DNA from: Jimgerdemannia flammicorona
Taxonomy: Eukaryota > Mucoromycota > Endogonomycetes > Endogonales > Endogonaceae
Assembly (NCBI GenBank): GCA_003990745.1
Contig: RBNI01002020.1
Span: 1-20,013 of the forward strand
DNA: 20,013 nt
Direction: 5' to 3'
The position numbers and the translations under genes are program-made. Positions 1 to 9,319 of this stretch are shown one piece after another. The notes beneath the pieces were generated by a model. That model had not been told where the DNA came from and did no database searches. It worked only from the letters and a program-made list of their open reading frames with translations. Position 1 is the stretch's first letter. Each line of letters begins with the position of its first letter.

Positions 1-29
1 TCGGCAACACGTAATCCGATTATAATGTT

Positions 30-78
30 CTTGGTATCATTAGAAAGGCCTTATTAAGGGCTTTCAAATGACACCAAG
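30..78. repeat. short perfect-arm hairpin
   Basis: CTTGGTATCATTAGAAAGGCC at the left (30-50) pairs with GGGCTTTCAAATGACACCAAG at the right (58-78) with only two or three mismatches and a loop of about 7 nt. Weaker AT-rich pairing may extend outward on both sides. It could be the centre of a foldback element whose left part lies outside the window. Confidence 0.75.
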
Positions 79-156
79 ATCATCAAATTTGGATGATTAT
101 TCATCAAGTTATTGATGTAAACATTTAATTGTCTAATTTGGAAATCAAAACAATGC

Positions 157-207
157 CGATTCGAATCCGATTCGAATCTGATTCGAATCCATCCGAATCC
201 CATCCGG
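157..207. repeat. GATTCGAATC microrepeat cluster
   Basis: The palindromic decamer GATTCGAATC occurs in three near-tandem copies, followed by ATCCGAATCC and CATCCGG. The CpGs are intact here, unlike nearly all the rest of the window. A CpG-decayed analogue of this motif (TTGAATCAAA / CAATTTGAAT blocks) appears in the outer arms of the foldback element at 17590-17882. Confidence 0.7.
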
Positions 208-275
208 ATTGACTCGTTCGGAGCACTACTAGTTGCAGTTGATGATTTGCTATTGGTGTTTAGTAGATAATTCTA

Positions 276-1076
276 GTGAGTGCCAGTGGTAGATTCATCA
301 ATAGTTCAACCATATTGATTCCTAGTTCCCAGTTGAGCAAATTACAGGAAGTCCCACTCTCAGTCAGAATGACCCAAGCAAAGAGAAATTCAACCCAAAT
401 TCAGTACCTCAGTAAAATCAAGTCAAAACCGGAGACCGGTTCCCACGCTTTGATCGAATTGTTCGAGCTCAGTTCGAATCCCATGGATCTTCCCTTTCGA
501 ACGGAGCTTGCCAAGACTCTTTTCAACATTCACACCGAGTTTAATGAGATTATGACCCCTTTCCGCAGAGATATACACCAAAACGTCAAGGAGATACCTC
601 AAAATACACTACCATGAGAAACTAGCCCATATCTGGAGAACCACCAAGGATCCTCGAGAGTAAACGCTTCCCAAAAATCTCCAGAAACCTCAGCTACAAC
701 CAATCCAAAGCTAAAGACCATTTCCAAATCCATTGAAAAGTTATTCAAGTTCTCCCAAAACTTTGATAAAATCTTCAAGTCCAAATATCTCTACAACCAA
801 GAGATATTTCAAGAAACAGAGATCAGAATAATTTTCTAGCAATTTGAGACTATCTCCACGCCTAGTTTCAGGAGGATAGCTCTATTCCTTAGAAATCTCA
901 CGTTGCCCTCTTTCCATAATAAGGAAATCAGTCAGTATAGAGAAATCCGGATTTGGTTTGACCACGTTCGGCCACAGTATCTGATTGCCGAGTCACACAA
1001 GAAGTACAACCCTCATCCGAATCGAGTTACTGACCCACAGTATTGGATTGCCGAGTCACACAAGCAACCACTCTAA
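276..1076 (+). pseudogene. unrecognised 267-codon reading frame with two internal stops
   Basis: A single frame runs from ATG at 276 to TAA at 1074-1076, interrupted only by TGA at 615-617 and TAG at 837-839. Coding character continues past both stops without a frameshift, so this is one broken gene rather than three small ones. The first 113 residues include LPFRTELAKTLFNIHTEFNE. The middle is rich in S, N, K and Q. The C-terminus contains an internal repeat (PQYLIAESHKK, then DPQYWIAESHKQ) about 21 residues apart. I see no transposase, gag zinc-knuckle or protease motif and cannot name a family. A gag-like structural protein of a retroelement or a small element-encoded protein are both possible. 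The start lies inside the left inverted repeat, so that arm would double as 5' UTR and start region. CpG use differs sharply from everything downstream. Confidence 0.6.
973..1064 (+). repeat. 29-bp direct repeat inside the reading frame
   Basis: CACAGTAT[C/T][T/G]GATTGCCGAGTCACACAAG occurs at 973-1001 and at 1036-1064, 63 bp apart and therefore in phase. It encodes the repeated peptide PQYxIAESHK at the C-terminal end of the 276-1076 frame. Confidence 0.85.
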
Positions 1077-1160
1077 TCAAATTTCAATGAATCTACCACT
1101 GGCACTCACTAGAATTATCCATTAAACACCAAAGCAAATCATCGACCGCAAATATTGTGC

Positions 1161-1401
1161 ATCACAATATTATACAGAGAATATCTGGAGCTAATTAAAC
1201 TTGAAATATGTATATCTGTCACTATAGTAATTAAGGAGATATTTCTCAAAGCTATAGATATCTTTTTTCTTTTTTTCTTTTAGAGAATTGCTTGCAGTAG
1301 AAGAACTATCAAAGTATGAAATCAAATGAACATTACAATTATACTTATAAAACTATTTTTCTGCAATAAAGCTAATTTTGTGCAAATATCAAAGACTTGA
1401 T
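1161..1401. other. AT-rich spacer, no gene seen
   Basis: Nothing recognisable is present apart from a short pyrimidine run near 1263-1280. CpG density falls abruptly here. It follows the 3' end of the Plavaka gene (minus strand) and may contain that element's terminus, but no terminal repeat could be paired. Confidence 0.5.
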
Positions 1402-4400
1402 TTAAAGACTGTAAAATGTCACAAATGCATTCCGATCACTGTGGATATTTAGCAAGTATCTATCAAAACTGTAACAATCTCTCTTTTCAGTAAAAACATC
1501 TCTTGCACTCTGCCGAGTTTCAAAAAGTGGAATAAGGTGAACTTGATACTCAATAGTACTAACTTCAATTACTTTATAGCTGTTTGTACATTCCAGAATA
1601 TACATGTCAGTCTCTTCATCTTACACTTGAAGTGTTTGGAAGTGTTGAATATAGGCAAGATAGTGAGTGTTCCCATCACCATTATCAAATTTGAACAGCA
1701 ATTGAAGCATACCAAAGCTGAAATCAGAGATCTTAGGCTTTCTCTCAAATCTGAGAATTGAATAATGCCACCCAATTATAATATGGTTGATTGTAGAAAG
1801 ATGAGTTTCTTTGGCAAATATACTTGATGATTTCTTTATCTCAGAGATCAGCAGAATGCAGAGTGAGGGTTTTGTATAAGATAACCAAAATGAATATAAT
1901 ATAAAATAACATTTAATATCTATTTTTAAACAACAGATGTTTTAAAATTATAAGTACCTGAGAGTTATTGAGCTCTGGAAGATTTCACATTTTCACCCAA
2001 TGTTTGCTTCCTTTTCCTTCTGGATACAACTGATTATGAAGAAAAACTCAAAGATTGACCTCCAGATGATTTAATCAAATTTCTGGCTTGTAGTAGATAT
2101 TGCCATTAGACACCATGGAATTCTGGATCCCAAGAGACATTGATGTTGATTTTGATTTATAACAGAGATGTCAGCTCCAGTCTGTATATTTATAAACTTT
2201 AGAAAATTGTACTTGGCATAAATTGCTGATTGGCGGTGAATATATTTTAGCATCTGAGGTTCTGAATCATGCTTGTTGATTGCCTTATAGGGTAAGTATT
2301 TGTCTGCAATATGTTGATGTTCAGTAGATTCTGTATCAAAGTTGCCAGGAGTTCCAAATTCTCATATATTCTCTATATAATACTGCATTGTATATATCTT
2401 CAGAATATTTGCAGACCAACTGTCAATGATCTGAAATCCATTCTTAAGCTTATCAAATTCAGCTAAAAGTCCATTAGTATCTGCCAGAGATTCCTCTTCT
2501 TGAATTGGTAATGAGATTAACATAAACTAGTTCACAAAAGTACAGATAGCTCTAATGGCTTTTAAGGCATTCTTATCATCAAAGAATCCTTGGGAATATG
2601 GTAAAAAGATCTGAATTAGTTATGGAAAATATAATATTAATATAAATTCGGAGTTTTTAATTATTGAAAATAAACAAAATAAAATAATTTACCTTCATAA
2701 TTTGAGTATATTTACTTGCAGTTATATTTTGCATATTACAAATGCTCTTTGGAAATATCTTGAGACCTGTAAATCAAAGAACTAGTGCAATTCGCCTATC
2801 CAGTTCATCCAGATATCTGTTTGCCTCCTGGGGAGTATAAATATGATGAACCAGATCTTCAAACCATTGTATTAGATGCATCCAAATACCCTTTTTAAAC
2901 TGATGCAATAGGTTAGACATAATTGTTGAATAGATATTACTCCTTGGGACATTCCAGAGTAAATTCTAAATAAATAAATATATTAATCAGTATTTATTAC
3001 AATAATTAATATTTAAAATAATTTTTAAATAATTTATAAATATACCTTTTGATATATTAAACTATATTTTTGATAAAAAGAATCTCCAGATATACCATCT
3101 TCTTGTAATTTTGTTATATATTGATAAATCTTTGATATTTGATTTACTGTTTGGTCTTCATATTTTGTTAGCAGATTACCAAATTGTTGTTTTGTTGCCA
3201 GACACTGAGGATAAGTATAGTTCTGACATATAAGAGTCAGTTTGCAGGATTCTGGATAATCCACCTGAAAGGCTATGAGAACTGAAAAATATCAGTGAGT
3301 TTTGCCATCAGGGCTTTTCCATAAACATCCTCTGAAATTATAGTTAAGAGAAAAATTTTAATATCATAATTTAGATAAATAATTATATTAGTAGTAATTA
3401 AGTTAATATTACCTTTGATATATCATCTAGATATTTAAATATTTTCTTCATACATTTATGATATAAGGACTTCTTGGCCTGTATAAAGTATTCAGTATAT
3501 CCTTCTCTTCCAGTAGGCTTGAGAGATGGAAAATATCCAAACAGAACATAGTCAGGCTGTTGATAATTTTGAAGTAACCTTCTAGGAAGATTTCCAATGC
3601 TGAGATATAATGGATAGCATGTTGCTCTTCCTAAAACATTGACATTTGTCTCATCAATGCCAAAAAGAAGAGGAATAAGTATTGCTCTCTCTGGTAATGT
3701 ATCCTATAAATATTTTAAATTATTAAAGATTGTTAAAATTATAAAAATAGTATAGAAAAAGTTTGAGATTAGATATGAGATCAAAATTTTTTTCATGCTT
3801 GCTCACTCACTTGGCTCATTCATTCAGCTCACTCATTTGACTCACTTATCATTTCAGACTTACTATTTCAGCTGGCTGAGTTTCAGAAGAATAATAAATA
3901 GATAAAGAAATAAGCAAATTATTATTAAAGATATATATACCTGAGTTTTCCACCACCAGTCACTAAAGTGTATTTCAGAATATATCTGTCTTCCAGAATA
4001 TGAATACTGCTTCTCAGCAGCATAAATCATTTCATTTTTAAAAAGAGAATTGCAGAACAAACTTTAAATAATCTCAATAGGATTTCGAAACCAGAGGTGA
4101 TATTCTCCACTCCATGATTTATTTTTTTCTGATCCATCAAGCAGAATAGATGTTTGCCAGAATTTCTAAAACATATATATATATATATATATATAAATTA
4201 ATTAAATTAAATAAAAACTATTGAAGTTGGAGCTCTGTAAACTCAATCTTATTAATTCCAAAATCAATCCACATACTTACTGAAATATAGGATATTTTAT
4301 TCATCATATCTATCAAGTGCTGAGCCTTCAAATTAGCTACTCTAACATTCTGAATATTCATCCATCTACTTCTGATAGCTTCTAGAAATTTATCTGCAGC

Positions 4401-5012
4401 TCCAATAGACATTCTTGCCTTGAAGAAGATGAAGTTTGTCAACTACAATTTATTGTCACTAGTTCAGGGATAGTATGGATTATGATACTGTTTATAATAT
4501 TTCATTTTTATATCAAATATGCATGAGCCTTGACCTGTGCTATCATAGATATGATCTCTACAATAATCTGAGAGAATATTCCTGAATTTCAACATAGATG
4601 AAAGTGGTATGATGTCCTCTAAAAGCTCCAAAGTATTGTCTCTCAGATTATCACATTCTACTTTATAACTGTCTTCATCTTCATTGCTACTATCACTTGC
4701 TTCATAACTATCTTCATCCTCATTGCTACTATTACTTGCTATCTCTTGGTCAGAATTCTGATAGTCATTATCACCCTCAGTTAGTATATCAGATATAGTT
4801 CAACCAAGGCTAACTGGCTTACTACTTGAGCTGTTTGTTATGTCAGTCTGCATATTATCTTGATCTGCAGTTACTGAAGGGGCTCTGGTAGATTCAGTGT
4901 TATATGTATATATAGTGTTAAAGTACTGGGTCAATCATCCATGACTCACACACTTCTGGTTGCAAATAGGGTATTCTAAAGAATCTTTGAGAGCAGATTT
5001 TTTTAGGGTATA
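1402..5012 (-). pseudogene. Plavaka-type DNA transposase, nearly full length, intron-containing, multiple stops
   Basis: Read 5' to 3' on the minus strand, the exons show the Plavaka order. First comes an N-terminal C-x2-C-like segment (YPICNQKC) and an acidic repeat (SSNEDEDSY twice). Then come HLWFRNPIEII and IYSEIHFSDWWWKTQ (about 3942-4130), ILIPLLFGIDETNV and ATCYPLYLSIGNLPRR (about 3590-3700), and a VDYPESC...C segment (about 3180-3265). These are followed by NLLHQFKKGIWMHLIQW (about 2850-2925), FGTPGNFDTESTEHQHI (about 2300-2370), THYLAYIQHF, and a final VIEVSTIEYQVHLIPLF block ending at the TAA at 1402. Plavaka is a fungal cut-and-paste transposase family. Introns inferred from GT/AG borders: 4280-4166, 3940-3704, 3412-3332, 3045-2966, 2692-2611 and probably 1957-1840. 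About ten in-frame stops sit mostly at Trp or Gln positions (TGA, TAG and TAA all occur; one is TGA at 4937-4935). No initiating Met is visible; the frame opens after a TGA at 5015-5013, so the true start is lost or lies in another exon. Confidence 0.9.
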
Positions 5013-5034
5013 TCATATTAAGATGAGAAATGCA

Positions 5035-5440
5035 GAGCTGCTGGATGATGAGTAATAATGAATGTAAGCTACTGAACAATAGGTGATGAATCTGAGCTAC
5101 TGGACTAAGCTGCTGGTTGATGGGTGATGATGAATATGAGCTGAGCTACTGGATGATAAGTGATGAATCTGAGTTGCTGAACAATAGGCAATAATGAATC
5201 TGAGCTGCTAGATAACAGAAAATGATAATTGCAAGCTGCTGGGTAATGGGTAATGATTTTGAGCTGCTGGATAATGAGTGATACTGAGTGATAGGTGTGA
5301 TTGTGCATTAGATAATTTTTCAGGAATCTGAATATTATAATACACTCACTCTCTACTTAATCTTACAAAAAACTCACATTCAGGTTGAATAATGAGCAAT
5401 AGTAAATCTGAGCCTCTAGATAATGAGCAGTGAGAGATAG
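5035..5440. repeat. degenerate ~30-bp minisatellite
   Basis: About nine imperfect units of the type AGCTGCTGGATAATGGGTGATGAATCTG run head to tail from 5035 to about 5295, with outlying units at 5382-5435 (GAATAATGAGCAATAGTAAATCTGAGC). Units are about 28-31 bp and diverged. The array lies just upstream of the Plavaka gene. The open frame across it on the minus strand (5105-5308) is a by-product of the repeat. Confidence 0.8.
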
Positions 5441-5801
5441 AGAAGAAAATTGCAAAGGGAGATCTTGAGAGATAGAAGAGAAGTTTGTAGAGTGGAAAAG
5501 AGTAGTGGATGAAAACAGTCAGAGGGAGGGTAATATTAGGAGTGAAGAAATCTATATAGAAAGAGAGAGCAGAGAGATCTCCAAGGAAGGAGGAACTTCA
5601 CTGATAGAGGTAAGAGTAGATAAGAGATTAAGAAGGATATGTATAAGTTTGTACTTATAAAACATGTGAGTGATAGATAGTGTGATGTAAGATGAGATGG
5701 CTAATATGATTCATACATGATTCATATAATAAATCTTAATCCTATATTGAAAGAGCTATCACCTATTATTATTATTTCACTACTTAACATTTATTCTCTA
5801 G
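5441..5801. other. purine-rich then AT-rich spacer
   Basis: 5425-5640 is strongly G/A-rich (GAGAGATAGAGAAG-type words recur). 5640-5800 is ordinary AT-rich sequence. No coding remnant was recognised. The stretch lies between two divergently transcribed genes, but no promoter motif could be singled out. Confidence 0.5.
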
Positions 5802-6110
5802 ACTGATCCCACTACAAAGCAAAGGAGTGCTTGAGCCAAGAATGTCACTGGACCAATTCTGCCACAAAGCAAAGAAGTGCTGAATTGAATATTGAGTCAA
5901 GAATATCACTGAACTGATCCCACCACAAAGTGAAGGAGTGCTTGAGCTAAGAACATTACCAGACTGATATTGTCACAAAACAAAGGAGTGCTTGAGCCAA
6001 GAACATCACTAGACTGATCCCACTACAAAGCAAAGGAGTACTGAATTAAATATTGAATCAAGAATGTCATCAGACTGATTCTGCTACAAAGTAAAGAGTG
6101 CTTGCAGCTC
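5802..6110 (+). repeat. tandem array with regular 50/61-bp spacing
   Basis: Six units begin at about 5802, 5852, 5913, 5963, 6013 and 6074. Each is built on ACTGATCCCACTACAAAGCA followed by AGGAGTGCTTGAGCCAAGAA and a TCACTRGA end. Successive spacings are 50, 61, 50, 50 and 61 bp. The two 61-bp units (at 5852 and 6013) carry the same extra ~11 nt (GAATTGAATATT or GAATTAAATATT). The last unit is incomplete. The long version was therefore amplified together with short ones. Confidence 0.88.
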
Positions 6111-6225
6111 AGATTCATCATTGCCCATTGTCTAGCCATCTCGCTATTGCTAGTGGCTCAGATTTATTACCTGTTGTCCAGTGGTGCAGATTCATCATTA
6201 CTCATTGTCCAGTAGCTCACTAGTG
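6105..6225. repeat. inverted copies of the 5035-5440 minisatellite
   Basis: CAGCTCAGATTCATCATTGC, GGCTCAGATTTATTACCTGTTG and TGCAGATTCATCATTACTCATT, each followed by GTCCAGTRGCTCA-like ends, are reverse complements of the AGCTACTGGATGATGAGTAATGATGAATCTGAG-type units at 5035-5440. Minisatellite blocks of opposite orientation thus bracket the 50/61-bp array and could form a large stem-loop. Confidence 0.75.
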
Positions 6226-6491
6226 ACTTTAGGTAAATTTTTGAGTTGCTTTTATTTATTAATTATATTTATTATTTTCATTATTTCTCAAACTTATCTA
6301 TTTGTATATATTGTAATTCAGAACCAACTATGTCACCAAAAATGTGCTCTGGTAATAAATATGTAATTCTGAATAATAACTTGAAGGATAACCAGATCAA
6401 GTGAAGCTGCAAGAGTTATGAGCAACTTGTAGAGCCAGCCTCTAAGTTTTAGGCCAAGTGTAACATCCAGAAAAAGCAAAAAAGAATTATT

Positions 6492-8044
6492 ATGAAAGAA
6501 GATGATATTGATGTGATCTATAGACAATATCAACTTAACAATCCAGGTATGATATCTATCTCATCATCCACTTTTAATTCTCTCCTCTTTTCAATTTACT
6601 AATATTCTTAATTATTTATAGGTTTAGAAATCTCAAGTCAATTGCAAAAACCCTCACTATATATTACAATAGCATCCCCCACTACTACTGCTCCCTATCA
6701 TAGTCAAGAAATAGATATTGGGCACTATTATTATGATGAGCCTGAGAGTTCAGATTCAATATATGTAAGTAGTTATATATATATATAAAATATACAAATT
6801 AAAATTAAATGAATATATATTTAGTAGCTAAAAATCATTATTAAAATATTTTCAGAGTTCTTAAACAACTTGGAGTAAGAAAGGAAAGAAGAATCATATA
6901 TTAGAATAATTCTCAATTTCACCAGTATATAGAGACATAATGAAGACCCAATGGGTACCTTTGATCAGATATGAAGATTAAAAATATTTATTCTATATTA
7001 AATAATAAATATATTTATTTTATATTTTGTTCCAGAACTAAGTAGATTAGAAAGCCAAAGAAGATTATATCAATATATGAGATTTTGAAAAGACATAGCA
7101 TATTAATGGAAGACTGAAATAGAGCAGTCAAAAAAATATATAACTTTATATTTCTTGAGAATGCATTCCTAAGTATTTCTGATCAGTATAAATTTACTGA
7201 ACTACTTTTAGCCAATGTACCATATCTTGATAATACTCAAGATTTATATTCTAAGATAAATATTCAGACTATATATAAAATATTTATTATAAATATAAAA
7301 CTAATCTAAAAATATATATTTATTTATTTTTTTAAAGTATGATCAAGAAATTTTTCAGGCTCATAGAAAATCAAAAGAAAAGCTTCAGAACTGTCTCTCA
7401 TTCATCTTCTCAGATATCAAAAACCTCTTGCCAGGATGCTTGAAAGATCAAACCAGAATGAAGAAGATCTGAATAGATCTTTTGAAGTCACTATCAGAGG
7501 GCACATCACCAAGATTCATTTATCAAGCACTGGAGTATACACTTGATGATAATAGAGAGATTCAGTATGATGAAGATAGCAAAAAAAAAAAAAATTCAAT
7601 CTCCTCACAATCTATACCACTCTGAATATATTATAAATGTTTTCAAGTATCTCTGGTATGATCCACATCAAGCACAGTGGAAGAATATATCTGTTCAGGA
7701 GATAAAAATTCCACAGCTTGCATTTGTTCTAACTTTGGTAAATATATCTCAAACTTTGATCTGTAAAATAACATCTCTCTAAATATTCAAGCTCATCAGA
7801 TCTTTGTCTCTTCTTTTATTAGTTGGAATATCTCACATCACAGATTGACTCAAAGTTAAATAAAAAGACAAATGGAAAGAATTACAGAATATGGATTAAA
7901 AGGTTAAAAAAATGTAGTCAGGTTAAATTGGAACTAGATCAACTTCAAAAGAAAGTATATACTATATGTACCACTGGAGATATGGATGGTGAGGGATCTG
8001 GTTCTGGATTGGTAAGTGATGTTGAAGATATACTAAATACTTAG
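6492..8044 (+). pseudogene. unidentified intron-containing gene, divergent from the transposase
   Basis: ATG at 6492 opens MKEDDIDVIYRQYQLNNP. The next exon follows an intron at 6547-6621 and reads GLEISSQLQKPS through an acidic, Tyr-rich EIDIGHYYYDEPESSDS. A second clear intron is 6765-6855. Exon 3 carries SxTTWSKKGKKNHILE with TAA where Gln is likely. An exon starting after TTCCAG at about 7035 includes FLENAFLSISDQYKFTELLL. One starting at about 7339 includes FQAHRKSKEKLQNCLSFIF and ends with IPQLAFVLTL before the intron at 7738-7822. The last exon ends in an acidic tail, GEGSGSGLVSDVEDILNT, with TAG at 8042-8044. There are a few in-frame stops, at least one frameshift and an A-run at about 7570-7584. 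Family not recognised. The spacing of hydrophobic blocks faintly recalls the uncharacterised DUF6532-type proteins of Agaricomycetes, but this is only an impression. Head-to-head arrangement with the Plavaka gene and similar decay suggest it may have been cargo of the same element. Confidence 0.55.
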
Positions 8045-8400
8045 ATATGAAAAAGGTATGCAACTTTTGTATTTTTCAGTCAAAATATTAGTAGCTTCTT
8101 TAATTTAATATCAGTATACTACTTCTTCTTTTATTATCATGTAGCTTTGGCTTCAATTCAATATATAGCTTTGCTTTTAATTAAGTATGCAGATTGTGGT
8201 ATGAATTGTTATATCTGGATTGTGGGTTATGAATTGCAAGATATAGATTGCAGTATGCAGATAGATTGCAGTATGTAGATTTTTCCTTTGAATGTAGCAT
8301 GGCATTAATTTCATAGTATAAATATATATTTTAGTTTAAATTTGTATTTCACTTATGCTGAATAATAAGAAAGATGACATTTTCAAATAGCTATCCTGGG
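8045..8400. other. AT-rich stretch with short GATTGCAGTATG repeats
   Basis: This is the 3' flank of the unidentified gene. Between about 8190 and 8285 a short word (GATTGCAGTATGCAGAT and variants such as GATTGTGGTATGAATTG) repeats irregularly four or five times. No reading frame was recognised. Confidence 0.5.
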
Positions 8401-9010
8401 TGAAGTCACCATTACTGAGTCTACCCAAGTCCCCCAAAGGTAATGACAAACTCAAGCAATCTTTCCCTACCCCCTTCTTACACTATACTCTATTGCAACT
8501 TTGCAATAATAAACTGCTGAAATTTTAGTTAATGTCTTTGCCTCTTGGGAAATATTTTTATAGTGACTAGACACCACTTATATCATCACTATTCTGTACT
8601 TAGTTGTCATCATCAGACTCAATTCTCAATGACATAACTATGTTTCCCTGGTAGGTGCCATCAATGGGGATCTGCTATATGGCAAGCTGCAGACAATCAA
8701 AGGTCAGGTTTTGCTGTTTCTGAACACTTGCTACATCAGTGATATCCTGTAAAAACTTCCTGACAATGGTGAAGCAACTCTAGGTCCTGGCCAGAATATC
8801 ACACTGCTTAATAAAGAATATGAAAAATATGTACAGTGCCTTCACAATTGTGAAAGGTGGTGTTGAATTTGATACTATTGTTGCTATTATATATAATTAT
8901 GAAATTAATATCACTCTCATTTCTCTAAAAACTGGTGGAAGTAATTTGGTGGACTTTGATACTGAGATCACATTTTATCTGCTGATACTTAAAGAAGAAT
9001 ATTGTTATGA
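8400..9010 (-). pseudogene. possible coding remnant, unassigned
   Basis: On the minus strand a frame with few stops reads, for example, QCDILARTWSCFTIVRKFLQ-like and DVASVQKQQNLTFDCLQLAI segments near 8650-8810, then ESDDDN near 8605. Amino-acid use looks protein-like, but no domain was recognised. The 88-residue open frame on the plus strand at 8820-9086 is less convincing because it runs into a poly-T stretch. This may be a decayed transposon gene or chance. Confidence 0.25.
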
Positions 9011-9031
9011 TCTGGAGCAGTTAGTAGGTGG

Positions 9032-9046
9032 AGTTTTTTTTTTTTT
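9032..9046 (+). repeat. poly-T tract
   Basis: A run of about 14 T lies between GGAG and GGGAAAGG. On the minus strand it would be a poly-A run, but no recognisable LINE 3' end adjoins it. Confidence 0.6.
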
Positions 9047-9169
9047 TTGGGAAAGGAGGGTGGAGCACAAGTATAGAATGGGATGAAAAGATAAAGGAAA
9101 GAGACTGAGCAGACAGAATTAAATAGAGTTGTCAGATATCTCCTATTACTATACTACTCTATGCTCTTG

Positions 9170-9245
9170 CCCCCACATATGCTCATATATTTATATATAC
9201 TCTATCTCCCTCCCACCCACCCTCTCTCCCTCCCTACTTATCTTA
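9170..9245 (+). repeat. pyrimidine-rich low-complexity tract
   Basis: CTCTATCTCCCTCCCACCCA and a following CCCTCTCTCCCTCCCTAC form a nearly pure C/T block. It encodes a meaningless PPTLSPSL-type open frame at 9129-9314. Confidence 0.7.
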
Positions 9246-9264
9246 TATGTATCCTCTCTCCAAA

Positions 9265-9301
9265 TCTACATTAATAAGCCCCTGTCTATACTACTGACCA
9301 A
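9265..9301 (+). repeat. direct repeat copy A (partner at 10453-10487)
   Basis: TCTACATTAATAAGCCCCTG...ACTACTGACCAA recurs at 10453-10487 as TCTATATTAATAGGCCCCTG...CACTGACCAA. The two copies bracket about 1.15 kb that includes the 61-73-bp array. Confidence 0.65.
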
Positions 9302-9319
9302 GCTTTTGATGTAACTATC

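Larger units (their letters stand above)
223..1160. mobile_element. inverted-repeat-flanked unit with internal reading frame
   Basis: An inverted repeat of about 76 bp flanks this stretch. The left arm is about 223-299 and the right arm about 1085-1160 on the opposite strand. The inner ~60 bp match with only a few differences, including GATAATTCTAGTGAGTGCCA on the left and its complement on the right; the outer ~17 bp are looser. Between the arms lies one broken reading frame that begins inside the left arm and stops 9 nt before the right arm. CpG is normal throughout. This is the layout of a small TIR element or of a gene caught in an inverted duplication. No target-site duplication was identified, so mobility is an inference. 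Confidence 0.55.

Noticed and set aside
599..784. 61-codon minus-strand open frame
   Set aside because: It is antisense to the 276-1076 reading frame, which continues coherently through it on the plus strand.
1402..5012. Alternative genetic code with TGA = Trp, suggested by many TGA codons at Trp positions
   Set aside because: TAA and TAG also occur in frame at Gln and Trp positions, and frameshifts and Arg losses accompany them. Mutational decay explains all of these together.
5105..5308. 67-codon minus-strand open frame with repeated QQL and HYPAA-like peptides
   Set aside because: It is a translation of the ~30-bp minisatellite.
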